Source of the DNA: Isoetes taiwanensis
Lineage: Eukaryota > Streptophyta > Lycopodiopsida > Isoetales > Isoetaceae
Direction: 5' to 3'
DNA length: 64,000 bases
NCBI GenBank assembly: GCA_021234155.1
Contig: JAJEKV010000034.1
Location: forward strand, 5,994,028-6,058,027
This document shows, one piece after another, positions 10,840 to 23,347 of the stretch. Under the pieces are notes generated by a model that saw only the letters and a list, made by a program, of their open reading frames with translations, did not search any database and was not told where the DNA came from. Each line of letters starts with the position of its first letter. The first letter of the stretch is position 1. The position numbers were made by a program, and so were the translations under genes.

Positions 10840-11125
10840 CACTACAAGAGAACTGGCGTTTATTGTCAGTTTTTTTGTCATTTTGCAGAACACTGCAAAT
10901 TCCAGAGAACTGACAAAAATGTGACAATAAAATGTCAAAAATTGGTGACGATACATCATCAGTTTTTTGTCACTTTTTTGGACATTTTTTGGACAATTTT
11001 TTGACAGTTATTTTGTCATTTTTTTAACACTTTTTTTTGACATTTTTTTGGCAAATTTTTGAAAGTTACTTTGTCATTTTTTTAACAATTTTTGGCATTT
11101 TTTTGGCAATTTTTTTACAGTGAAA
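10840..11125 (+). mobile_element. CACTA-type transposon end fragment
   Basis: It begins CACTACAAGAGAACTGGCG, matching the hallmark CACTACAAGAAA terminus of plant CACTA (En/Spm) elements. Subterminal repeats of TTTTTTGTCA, TTTTTTTGACA and TTTTTTGGCA follow to about 11120. The partner terminus (…CTTGTAGTG) was not found, so this is a truncated or solo end. No transposase is seen. Confidence 0.6.
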
Positions 11126-11884
11126 ACTGTTCGGGATGAAAGGCTGCACTTCGTTACATATCGCCTGATTAAACTAATCAAACGTGAAGAATAGAATAGT
11201 GTTTTGAGATTGCGAATAAGTACTGTGCATTTAGTCTCAAACGACTATTCTATGTATGACTAAGTGCACTATCATAGAGTCTAGCAGTTCATTACGTTCG
11301 CCCTCAATGATCTGTGCAAATCTGCAATAATAATAATGCACAAATCTTTGGTGGTAACATGCTAGGAAACCTATTGGTCAGAGCCGATTTTCAGTGGAAA
11401 AACAGGTGGCACCGCCATTTGGGACACTGTCGGTTTTCTCATAATAACAATAATAATGCGCAAATCTTTGGTGGTAATGAAGATAAGGTTATCGGTCTGA
11501 CCTGATAACCAAAAATGTGTGACTATGGCTGTACGTCCAAGGCTAGATATTTGGCATGTAAGACCGAGGCCCACTATAGCCAAAGGCCGGACCGAGGTCT
11601 TACGAGCCAAATATATGGCTGACATTGGACCCCCGATATACGAATCAGAAGTGGTATTATTTTTGAGTTAGAAGGTTTAGGGCCTTGTTAGATATGGCGT
11701 GTAGGTTTCTGCATGGGTTGTTGCAGATGTGTTGCTTCCAGATTGTGTTGCTGTGCAGGTGTCGGAGTTACGGTTCTCTATTTTTTTGCTTACATGCAAA
11801 GCAAGAAAGGCATTCGTTATTTTGGATTCGAGCAGCGCCTAAGGTACTTGTTCTTGGATCTTGTATTGTAGCTTTAGTTAAGGG
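11126..11884. other. Intergenic stretch with short inverted repeats
   Basis: No gene is recognised. AATGCACAAATCTTTGGTGG and AATGCGCAAATCTTTGGTGG form a direct repeat at about 11335 and 11454. An imperfect inverted repeat lies at 11534-11626 (ATATTTGGCATGTAAGACC against GGTCTTACGAGCCAAATAT). Confidence 0.55.
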
Positions 11885-14800
11885 CTACATATTCTAAACG
11901 AGGTGCACCCTGGACTACCACAGTCGTCGGATCTGTCAATCCTACGGCCCAGACTGTATATTGGAGCCTCTGGACACCTCTCGTTTCGATTATGGTCAAT
12001 TATGATTGGGGACGCCTATGATTTTAAGATGTCAAATACGAGTTTGCCTAAGGTTTTGATAGTATGTGGAGCCTCTATACAGTTTTGCTTAAGCTTTTAG
12101 AATATGAAATACGGGGATTCGAACCTCTACCAAAATAATTCAATGTCCTAATAAGACTACTTTAACCAATCTAACCAGTGAGCTAATGTGACTATTTTTT
12201 ATCTTAAATCCATGTTTTTTTTTTATAATAACCCATTGAATTGTTTTTGGGATATGGTCTATGGTTTCAAGAATTATATCTATATCAAATCCCCACGGAA
12301 CCCCTGTTATTTTGCTACATATTCTAAACGAGGTGCACCACGGACTACCACGAGTCGTCGGGATCCATCAATCCTACGCCCGTGATCGTATATTGGAGCC
12401 TCTGGACACCTCTCGTTTCGATTATGCTCAATTATGATTGGGGACGCCTATGATTTTAAGATGTCAAATCTGAGTTTGCCTAAGGTTTTGATAGTATGTG
12501 GAGCCTCTATACAGTTTTGCTTAAGCTTTTAGAATATGAAATCTGAGGGATTGAACCTCTACCAAAATAATTCAATGTCCTAATAAGACTACTTTAACCA
12601 ATCTAACCAAAGTGAGCTAATGTGACTATTTTTTATCTTAAATCCATTTTTTTTATAATAACCCATTGAATTGTTTTTGGGATATGGTCTATGGTTTCAA
12701 GAATTATATCTATATCAAATCCCCCAGGAACCCCTATGTTATTTTGCTACATATTCTAAACGAGGTGCACCCACGGACTACCCGGTCGTCGGATCTATCA
12801 ATCCTACGCCCGAGGATCAGATATTGGAGCCTCGGACACCTCTCGTTTCGATTATGCTCAATTATGATTGGGGGCGCCTATGATTTTAAGATGTCAAATA
12901 CGAGTTTGCCTAAGGTTTTGATAGTATGTGGAGCCTCTATACGCTTTTGCTTAAGCTTTTAGAATATGAAATGAAACGGGGATTGAACCTCTACCAAAAT
13001 AATTCAATGTCCTAATAAGACTACTTTAACCAATCTAACCAAAGTGAGCTAATGTGACTATTTTTTATCTTAAATCCATGTTTTTTTTTTATAATAACCC
13101 ATTGAATTGTTTTGGGATATGGTCTATGGTTTCAAGAATTATATCTATATCAAATCCCCCCGGAACCCCTGTTATTTTGCTACATATTCTAAACGAGGTG
13201 CACCCGGACTACCATTCAATGTCGCTCGGATGGACTATTTTTTATCTTCAATCCCTACTAACCCATTGGTTTTATATTGGAGCCTCGGACACCTCTCGCT
13301 TTTCGATTATGCTCAATTATGATTGGGGGCGCCTATGATTTTAAGATGTCAAATACTGAGTTTGCCTAAGGTTTTGATAGTATGTGGAGCCTCTATACGC
13401 TTTTGCTTAAGCTTTTAGAATATGAAATCTGAGGGATTGAACCTCTACCAAAATAATTCAATGTCCTAATAAGACTACTTTAACCAATCTAACCAGTGAG
13501 CTAATGTGACTATTTTTTATCTTAAATCCATGTTTTTTTTTTATAATAACCCATTGAATTGTTTTTGGGATATGGTCTATGGTTTCAAGAATTATATCTA
13601 TATCAAATCCCCTCGAACCCCTCGTTATTTTGCTACATATTCTAAACGAGGTGCACCCTGGACTACCACAGTCGTCGGATCTGTCAATCCTACGGCCCAG
13701 ACTGTATATTGGAGCCTCTGGACACCTCTCGTTTCGATTATGCTCAATTATGATTGGGGACGCCTATGATTTTAAGATGTCAAATACGAGTTTGCCTAAG
13801 GTTTTGATAGTATGTGGAGCCTCTATACAGTTTTGCTTAAGCTTTTAGAATATGAAATACGGGGATTCAACCTCTACCAAAATAATTCAATGTCCTAATA
13901 AGACTACTTTAACCAATCTAACCAGTGAGCTAATGTGACTATTTTTTATCTTAAATCCATGTTTTTTTTTTATAATAACCCATTGAATTGTTTTTGGGAT
14001 ATGGTCTATGGTTTCAAGAATTATATCTATATCAAATCCCCCTGGAACCCCCTGTTATTTTGCTACATATTCTAAAAGGTGCCCCTCGACTACCAATTGA
14101 GTATATTGGATTCGACACTCCTCGCTTCGAATCAATTATGATTGGGGACTTATGATTTTAAGATGTCAAATGGGGATTAAGCTTTTAGAATATGAAACGG
14201 GGATTCAACCTCTACCAAAATAATTCAATGTCCTAATAAGACTACTTTAACCAATCTAACCGGTGAGCTAATGTGACTATTTTTATCTTAAATCCATGTT
14301 TTTTTTTTTATAATAACCCATTGAATTGTTTTTGGGATATGGTCTATGGTTTCAAGAATTATATCTATATCAAATCCCCCCGAACCCCATTTATTTTGCT
14401 ACATATTTTTGCTATATTCTAATGGTGCTCAATTAACCTAAAATCTATTGAATATTGGAGCCGGATCACAATCCTCGACTTCTCAAGTTTTGATTATGCT
14501 CAATTATGATTGGGATTGAACCTCTACCAAAATAATTCAATGTCCTATGATTTTAAGATGTCAAATACGTCTAGTTTGCCTAAGGTTTTGATAGTATGTG
14601 GAGCCTCTATACCTCGTTTGATTTTTGCTTAAGCTTTAGAATATGAAATATGAAATGGGATTGAACCTCTACCAAAATAATTCAAAAATAAGACTCACTT
14701 TGTCCTAAATAAGACTATTTTTATCTTAAATCATTTTTTTTTATAATAACCCATTGAATTGTTTTGGGATATGGCTATGGTTTCAAGAATTATATCTATT

Positions 14801-17800
14801 TTTTATCTTAAACCCATGTTATTTTTTTTTTAATAATAACCCATTGAATTGTTTTTGGGATATGGTCTATGGTTTCAAGAATTATATCTATATCAAATCT
14901 ACGAACCCCTTATATTTTACATATTCTAAACGAGACTATTTTTGCACCCCGATTATGCTCAATTATGATTGGGGACGCTTATGATTTTAAGATGTCAAAT
15001 ACGAGTTTGCCTAAGGTTTTGATAGTATGTGGAGCCTCTATCTGATTGTTTTGCTTAAGCTTTTAGAATATGAAATACTGGGATTGAACCTCTACCAAAA
15101 TAATTCAATGTCCTAATAAGACTACTTTAACCAATCTAACCAAATGAGCTAATGTGACTATTTTTTTATCTTAAATCCATGTTTTTTTTTTATAATAACC
15201 CATTGAATTGTTTTTGGGATATGGTCTATGGTTTCAAGAATTATATCTATATCAAATCCCCCTGGAACCCCCTGTTATTTTGCTACATATTCTAAACGAG
15301 GTGCACCCCTGGACTACCACGTCGTCGCCGGATCATCAATCCTACGCCCAGATGATATTGGAGCCTCTGGACACCTCTCGTTTCGATTATGCTCAATTAT
15401 GATTGGGGACGCCTATGATTTTAAGATGTCAAATACGAGTTTGCCTAAGGTTTTGATAGTATGTGGAGCCTCTATACAGTTTTGCTTAAGCTTTTAGAAT
15501 ATGAAATAATGGGATTGAACCTCTACCAAAATAATTCAATGTCCTAATAAGACTACTTTAACCAATCTAACCAGTGAGCTAATGTGACTATTTTTTATCT
15601 TAAATCCATGTTTTTTTTTTTATAATAACCCATTGAATTGTTTTTGGGATATGGTCTATGGTTTCAAGAATTATATCTATATCAAATCCCCCTGGAACCC
15701 CCTGTTATTTTGCTACATATTCTAAACGAGGTGCACCCCGGACTACCACAAATCCGGATCTGTCAATCCTACGGCCCGTGATCTGTATATTGGAGCCTCG
15801 GACACCTCTCGTTTTCGATTATGCTCAATTATGATTGGGGGCGCCTATGATTTTAAGATGTCAAATACGAAGTTTGCCTAAGGTTTTGATAGTATGTGGA
15901 GCCTCTATACGCTTTTTTGCTTAAGCTTTTAGAATATGAAATCTGGGATTGAACCTCTACCAAAATAATTCAATGTCCTAATAAGACTACTTTAACCAAT
16001 CTAACCAGTGAGCTAATGTGACTATTTTTTATCTTAAATCCATGTTTTTTTTTTTATAATAACCCATTGAATTGTTTTTGGGATATGGTCTATGGTTTCA
16101 AGAATTATATCTATATCAAATCCCACGGAACCCCTGGACACCTCTCATTTATTTTGCTACATATTTTAAGATGTCAAAAAGTTTGCCTAAGGTTTTGAGG
16201 TGCTTTTGCTTAACTTTTAGAATATGAAATACTGGGACTACCAAAATAATTCAATGTCCTAATAAGACTACTTTTAACCAATCGGATGAGCTAATGTGAC
16301 TATTTTTATCTTAAATCCATGTTTTTTTTTTATAATAACCCATTGAATTGTTTTGGGATATGGTCTATGGTTTCAAGAATTATATCTATATCAAATCCCC
16401 CGAATATACATGGAGGTGCACCCCGGACTCCGCCGGACACAATCCTCTCGATCAGATATTGATTATGCTCAATTATGATTGGGGACGCCTATGATTTTAA
16501 GATGTCAAATACGAGTTTGCCTAAGGTTTTGATAGTATGTGGAGCCTCTATACAGTTTTGCTTAAGCTTTTAGAATATGAAATACGGGGATTCGAACCTC
16601 TACCAAAATAATTCAATGTCCTAATAAGACTACTTTAACCAATCTAACCAGTGAGCTAATGTGACTATTTTTTATCTTAAATCCATGTTTTTTTTTTTAT
16701 AATAACCCATTGAATTGTTTTTGGGATATGGTCTATGGTTTCAAGAATTATATCTATATCAAATCCCCCTGGAACCCCCTGTTATTTTGCTACATATTCT
16801 AAACGAGGTGCACCCTGGACTACCACAGTCGTCGGATGTCAATCCCTACGCCCGGATCAGATATTGGAGCCTCTGGACACCTCTCGTTTCGATTATGCTC
16901 AATTATGATTGGGGACGCCTATGATTTTAAGATGTCAAATACGAGTTTGCCTAAGGTTTTGATAGTATGTGGAGCCTCTATACAGTTTTGCTTAAGCTTT
17001 TAGAATATGAAATACGGGGATTCGAACCTCTACCAAAATAATTCAATGTCCTAATAAGACTACTTTAACCAATCTAACCAGTGAGCTAATGTGACTATTT
17101 TTTTATCTTAAATCCATGTTTTTTTTTTTATAATAACCCATTGAATTGTTTTTGGGATATGGTCTATGGTTTCAAGAATTATATCTATATCAAATCCCCC
17201 TGGAACCCCCTGTTATTTTGCTACATATTCTAAACGAGGTGCACCCTGGACTACCACAGTCGTCGGATCATCAATCCCTACGGCCCGTGATCGTATATTG
17301 GAGCCTCTCGGACACCTCTCGTTTCGATTATGCTCAATTATGATTGGGGACGCCTATGATTTTAAGATGTCAAATCTGAGTTTGCCTAAGGTTTTGATAG
17401 TATGTGGAGCCTCTATACGTTTTGCTTAAGCTTTTAGAATATGAAATCTGGGGATTGAACCTCTACCAAAATAATTCAATGTCCTAATAAGACTACTTTA
17501 ACCAATCTAACCGGTGAGCTAATGTGACTATTTTTTATCTTAAATCCATTTTTTTTATAATAACCCATTGAATTGTTTTTGGGATATGGTCTATGGTTTC
17601 AAGAATTATATCTATATCAAATCCCCCGGAACCCCTGTTATTTTGCTACATATTCTAAACGAGGTGCACTATGATTTCGAAGATGACTACCACTTTTCGA
17701 TTTTCGGATTTTTTTATTTTGTCACCAAAATAATTGAACGCCCAATCTAACCAATGGTATATTGGAGCCTCTGGACACCTCTCGTTTCGATTATGCTCAA

Positions 17801-19637
17801 TTATGATTGGGGACGCCTATGATTTTAAGATGTCAAATACGAAGTTTGCCTAAGGTTTTGATAGTATGTGGAGCCTCTATACGGTTTTGCTTAAGCTTTT
17901 TAGAATATGAAATACTGGGGATTCGAACCTCTACCAAAATAATTCAATGTCCTAATAAGACTACTTTAACCAATCTAACCAGTGAGCTAATGTGACTATT
18001 TTTTATCTTAAATCCATGTTTTTTTTTTTTTTATAATAACCCATTGAATTGTTTTGGGATATGGTCTATGGTTTCAAGAATTATATCTATATCAAATCCC
18101 CCGAACCCCTGTTATTTTGCTACATATTCTAAACGAGGTGCACCTGGACTACCACGGTCGTCGGATACATCAATCCCGGCCCATGTCCCAGATATTGGAG
18201 CCCTGGACACCTCTCGTTTTCGATTATGCTCAATTATGATTGGGACGCCTATGATTTTAAGATGTCAAATAATGAAGTTTGCCTAAGGTTTTGATAGTAT
18301 GTGGAGCCTCTATACGGTTTTGCTTAAGCTTTTAGAATATGAAATACCTGGGGATTGAACCTCTACCAAAATAATTCAATGTCCTAATAAGACTACTTTA
18401 ACCAATCTAACCAGTGAGCTAATGTGACTATTTTTTATCTTAAATCCATGTTTTTTTTTTTATAATAACCCATTGAATTGTTTTTGGGATATGGTCTATG
18501 GTTTCAAGAATTATATCTATATCAAATCCCCCTGGAACCCCCTGTTATTTTGCTACATATTCTAAACGAGGTGCACCCTCGGACTACCATGCCGTTCAAT
18601 CCTACGGCCCGCATCAGTATATTGGAGCCCTGGACACCTCTCGTTTTTCGATTATGCTCAATTATGATTGGGGACGCCTATGATTTTAAGATGTCAAATA
18701 CGAGTTTGCCTAAGGTTTTGATAGTATGTGGAGCCTCTATACGCTTTTTGCTTAAGCTTTTAGAATATGAAATACGGGATTGAACCTCTACCAAAATAAT
18801 TCAATGTCCTAATAAGACTACTTTAACCAATCTAACCAAGTGAGCTAATGTGACTATTTTTATCTTAAATCCATGTTTTTTTTTTTATAATAACCCATTG
18901 AATTGTTTTTGGGATATGGTCTATGGTTTCAAGAATTATATCTATATCAAATCCCCCTGGAACCCCCTGTTATTTTGCTACATATTCTAAACGAGGTGCA
19001 CCCTGGACTACCACAGTCGCCGGATCTGTCAATCCTACGGCCCAGACTGTATATTGGAGCCTCTGGACACCTCTCGTTTCGATTATGCTCAATTATGATT
19101 GGGGACGCCTATGATTTTAAGATGTCAAATACGAGTTTGCCTAAGGTTTTGATAGTATGTGGAGCCTCTATACAGTTTTGCTTAAGCTTTTAGAATATGA
19201 AATACGGGGATTCGAACCTCTACCAAAATAATTCAATGTCCTAATAAGACTACTTTAACCAATCTAACCAGTGAGCTAATGTGACTATTTTTTATCTTAA
19301 ATCCATGTTTTTTTTTATAATAACCCATTGAATTGTTTTTGGGATATGGTCTATGGTTTCAAGAATTATATCTATATCAAATCCCCCTGGAACCCCCTGT
19401 TATTTTGCTACATATTCTAAACGAGGTGCACCCTGGACTACCACAGTCGTCGGATCTGTCAATCCTACGGCCCAGACTGTATATTGGAGCCTCTGGACAC
19501 CTCTCGTTTCGATTATGCTCAATTATGATTGGGGACGCCTATGATTTTAAGATGTCAAATACGAGTTTGCCTAAGGTTTTGATAGTATGTGGAGCCTCTA
19601 TACAGTTTTGCTTAAGCTTTTAGAATATGAAATACGG

Positions 19638-19709
19638 GGATTCGAACCTCTACCAAAATAATTCAATGTCCTAATAAGACTACTTTAACCAATCTAACCA
19701 GTGAGCTAA
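19638..19709 (-). promoter_or_regulatory. Internal Pol III-type promoter (A and B box), representative unit
   Basis: Minus strand: the A-box region TTAGCTCACTGGTTAGATTGG (19709-19689) is followed about 50 nt later by the B box GGTTCGAATCC (19648-19638), a perfect match to the tRNA consensus. The equivalent pair recurs in each intact unit of the array. The D and T stems are degenerate, so this is a tRNA-derived promoter rather than a tRNA gene. A TTTT lies just upstream of the B box (within GAATTATTTTGG) and could stop Pol III early. Confidence 0.7.
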
Positions 19710-21736
19710 TGTGACTATTTTTTATCTTAAATCCATGTTTTTTTTTTTATAATAACCCATTGAATTGTTTTTGGGATATGGTCTATGGTTTCAAGAATTA
19801 TATCTATATCAAATCCCCTCGAACCCCTCTGTTATTTTGCTACATATTCTAAACGAGGTGCACCCGGACTACCAAAGCCGTCGGATCTGTCCAATCCCTA
19901 CGGCCGGGATCAGTATATTGGAGCCTCTCGGACACCTCTCGTTTCGATTATGCTCAATTATGATTGGGGACGCTTATGATTTTAAGATGTCAAATACGAA
20001 GTTTGCCTAAGGTTTTGATAGTATGTGGAGCCTCTATACGCTTTTGCTTAAGCTTTTAGAATATGAAATACGGGGATTCAACCTCTACCAAAATAATTCA
20101 ATGTCCTAATAAGACTACTTTAACCAATCTAACCAAGTGAGCTAATGTGACTATTTTTTATCTTAAATCCATGTTTTTTTTTTATAATAACCCATTGAAT
20201 TGTTTTTGGGATATGGTCTATGGTTTCAAGAATTATATCTATATCAAATCCCCCTGGAACCCCCTGTTATTTTGCTACATATTCTAAACGAGGTGCACCC
20301 CGGACTACTGGACACAATTATGATTGGGGACGCTTATGATTTTAAGATGTCAAATAACGAAGTTTGCCTAAGGTTTTGATAGTATGTGGAGCCTCTATAC
20401 GCTTTGCCGAATATGATCTCCAATCCTAACCAAAGGAGCTAATGTGACTATTTTTATCTTAAATCCATGTTTTTTTTTTTATAATAACCCATTGAATTGT
20501 TTTGGATATTGGAGCCTCGGACACCTCTCGTTTCGATTATGCTCAATTATGATTGGGGGCTATGATTTTAAGATGTCAAATACGAGTTTGCCTAAGGTTT
20601 TGATAGTATGTGGAGCCTCTATACAGTTTTGCTTAAGCTTTTAGAATATGAAATACGGGGATTCGAACCTCTACCAAAATAATTCAATGTCCTAATAAGA
20701 CTACTTTAACCAATCTAACCAAAGTGAGCTAATGTGACTATTTTTATCTTAAATCCATTTTTTTTTTATAATAACCCATTGAATTGTTTTTGGGATATGG
20801 TCTATGGTTTCAAGAATTATATCTATATCAAATCCCCTCGAACCCCCTTGTTATTTTGCTACATATTCTAAACGAGGTGCACCCGGACTACCACGGTCGT
20901 CGGATCAATGTCAATCCTACGGCCCAGATCAGATATTGGAGCCTCGACGGACACCTCTCGTTTTGATTATGCTCAATTATGATTGGGGACTTATGATTTT
21001 AAGATGTCAAATACGAGTTTGCCTAAGGTTTTGATAGTATGTGGAGCCTCTATACGGTTTTGCTTAAGCTTTTAGAATATGAAATACTGGGATTCAACCT
21101 CTACCAAAATAATTCAATGTCCTAATAAGACTACTTTAACCAATCTAACCAAGTGAGCTAATGTGACTATTTTTATCTTAAATCCATGTTTTTTTTTTAT
21201 AATAACCCATTGAATTGTTTTTGGGATATGGTCTATGGTTTCAAGAATTATATCTATATCAAATCCCCCGAACCCCTCGTTATTTTGCTACATATTCTAA
21301 ACGAGGTGCACCCCTCGGACTACCACGGGGCCGTCGGATCTGTCAATCCTACATGCCGTGATCAGTATATTGGAGCCTCACGGACACCTCTCGCTTCGAT
21401 TATGCTCAATTATGATTGGGGACGCCTATGATTTTAAGATGTCAAATACGAGTTTGCCTAAGGTTTTGATAGTATGTGGAGCCTCTATACAGTTTCGCTT
21501 AAGCTTTTAGAATATGAAATACGGGGATTCGAACCTCTACCAAAATAATTCAATGTCCTAATAAGACTACTTTAACCAATCTAACCAGTGAGCTAATGTG
21601 ACTATTTTTTATCTTAAATCCATGTTTTTTTTTTTTTATAATAACCCATTGAATTGTTTTTGGGATATGGTCTATGGTTTCAAGAATTATATCTATATCA
21701 AATCCCCCTGGAACCCCCTGTTATTTTGCTACATAT

Positions 21737-22167
21737 TCTAAACGAGGTGCATCCTGGACTACTACGGTCGTCAAATTCGTCGATCCTACGACCCAGATCG
21801 TATGTTGGGGCCTCTTTCCGCTTATAGTCATTTATGATTGGAGGCGCCTATGATTTTGAAATACGGAATACACTTTCACCTAAGGTTTTGAGGGAATATC
21901 GAACCTCTATACGGCTTTGCCTAAGATTTTAGAATATGAAATACGGGGGCTCGAACCTCTACCAAAATAACTCAATGACCTAATAAGATTACTTCAACCA
22001 ATATACCCAGTGAGTTAATGTGACTATTTTTTATCTTGAATCTACGTTTTTTTTTTATAACAACCCATTTAATTGTTTTAGGGATATATGGTTTATGGTT
22101 TCAGGAATTGTTATTTTTTACATCCATATCAAATCCCCCTGGAACCCCCTATTATTTTGCTACATAT
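21737..22167 (-). repeat. Divergent right-edge unit of the satellite array
   Basis: This unit aligns end to end with the others but carries dozens of scattered substitutions (for example GACCTAATAAGATTACTTC against GTCCTAATAAGACTACTTT). The remaining units are nearly identical outside a few variable spots. Its B box is GGTTCGAGCCC. It ends CCCCCTATTATTTTGCTACATAT at unrelated flanking DNA. It may be the founder copy or simply an edge copy that escaped homogenisation. Confidence 0.75.
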
Positions 22168-22779
22168 GTGCATAATGTCTTTGAAGAAGGCTGCAAGGAA
22201 GGGTAAGGGGGTTGCTGGGTCTATTTCTCTACAAATCGGTGGTTCCTGAATATCCTGTGCTTGTTTTCTTTTGCAGATCGTTATACAAAGTTAATAGTGC
22301 TTATGAATGGCGGTAATCACTCAGATGTCACTGAGTGCTGGAGCTCTGGGCGATATCATCATAAGCTTCTGCGGATGCAGTTAGTTATTTGAGCATTGAG
22401 GTAAGGCAAGAACATTGGCATCTTATTACGGTTCGATTCCCCATGCTCCATTCTATCTATAGTCAGATGCTTGATTTGTATCTGGACTGTTGTATTGAAT
22501 GGTTGACAATCATTGTTTTAGTTTTTTTTATCTCCATTGGGTTGTTTGACCCCATCTTCATTTTAGACAGATGGCCTGCAGGGCTCTAGAGGGAATATCA
22601 TATGGGATATGCCACGATCCAATGGCCCTAAAAAATCTAGAAGCACCCCAAACGATAAAGCACCCCAAAAAACAAGGACTCTACTTTAACACACAAGAAT
22701 CAGATAAAATAAATTATCTATCTACCTAGTTAAATTACTAGTTGGGATAAATTTTTTCCAAATTGGCATTTATTAACTA
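22168..22779 (+). other. Flank of the array with a tRNA-like fragment
   Basis: No gene is recognised. At 22389-22453 a partly paired acceptor-like stem (TTGAGCA with TGCTCCA) and a B box GGTTCGATTCC resemble the relic at 1626-1681, including the shared 3' end CCCCATGCT-Y-CA. About 30 nt separate the arms, too few for a full tRNA. Confidence 0.4.
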
Positions 22780-23246
22780 GGGAAAATTCCAAATTACCAT
22801 TCAAGTTTGCAAATATTTCAAAAGTGCCCCCAGAAATAGGGTATTTCGATAAAATGGCAATAATATTTTTGTGATCGGTCGTATAAAAGAGTGCCCATAA
22901 AAATTATGGAAGAGAGTGAGATCTATTCAATAGCAATAGAATCTTCTAAATTGGAGTTGGAACCTTCAAGTTACAGTGTTCTAAAAAGTGTTAAAAAAAG
23001 CAACTCAAATGAACATAGCGCATGAAAAAGCAACTCAAATGAACATAGCGTGTGAAATTCAAGACAGATTTAGATGAGTTTGGTCTTGTTGAAAAGATCT
23101 TACTCTAATCTATAATAGATAATTAGTGAAGACAACGTTTGAATTTGAGCCACACAAACTATATTATAATATTTACAAAAGTGCTCTTCATTAAGGGCAT
23201 TTTTAGAATATTTACAAAATTTAAGGGGTATATTTGAAATTTTCCC
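22780..23246. mobile_element. Mutator-type MITE with 9-bp target duplication
   Basis: The ends GGGAAAATTCCAAAT and ATTTGAAATTTTCCC are inverted. The element is flanked by TATTAACTA at 22771-22779 and 23247-23255, a 9-bp direct repeat typical of Mutator-like elements. It is 467 bp with no coding capacity. An internal 28-bp tandem duplication (AAGCAACTCAAATGAACATA) lies at about 23000-23055. It is related to the copy at 8150-8491. Confidence 0.85.
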
Positions 23247-23347
23247 TATTAACTACTATTAACTACTAGTTATTATAACCCTATGTTCATAAGATATCCT
23301 TGAACGGTCCCATGGTGAATCTTGCCCTGGGAAGGGCGTCACTGGCG

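Larger units (their letters stand above)
11885..22167 (-). repeat. Tandem satellite array, ~430-bp units with tRNA-like core
   Basis: TCTAAACGAGGTGCAC-type unit starts recur at 11893, 12323, 12755, 13188, 13641, 14071, 14925, 15291, 15721, 16798, 17229, 17653, 18128, 18561, 18986, 19416, 19848, 20283, 20867, 21296 and 21737, with degenerate starts near 14418, 16160 and 16400. Intact spacing is 423-453 bp, mostly 430-433. Each full unit, read on the minus strand, contains AACAGGGGGTTCCAGGGGGA, an A-run, a tRNA-like segment with A and B boxes, and a unique 3' part. Units near 14.1-14.9, 16.1-16.5 and 20.3-20.5 kb are shortened and scrambled. The repeated ~60-95-aa frames on the plus strand are by-products of the repeat and are not genes. 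Both edges of the array show CTACATAT. Confidence 0.9.

Noticed and set aside
11903-21431. Repeated 60-100-residue plus-strand frames (MFLGYGLWFQELYLYQIP…, MVSRIISISN…) across the array as a tandem gene family
   Set aside because: Three overlapping frames of the same 430-bp repeat are open by chance. The frames end at the same places and there is no domain or codon-level constraint. The repeat is better explained by its tRNA-like core.
11885-22167. CRISPR-like array because of regular repeat spacing
   Set aside because: Units are ~430 bp with no short repeat-spacer alternation, and the DNA is eukaryotic.
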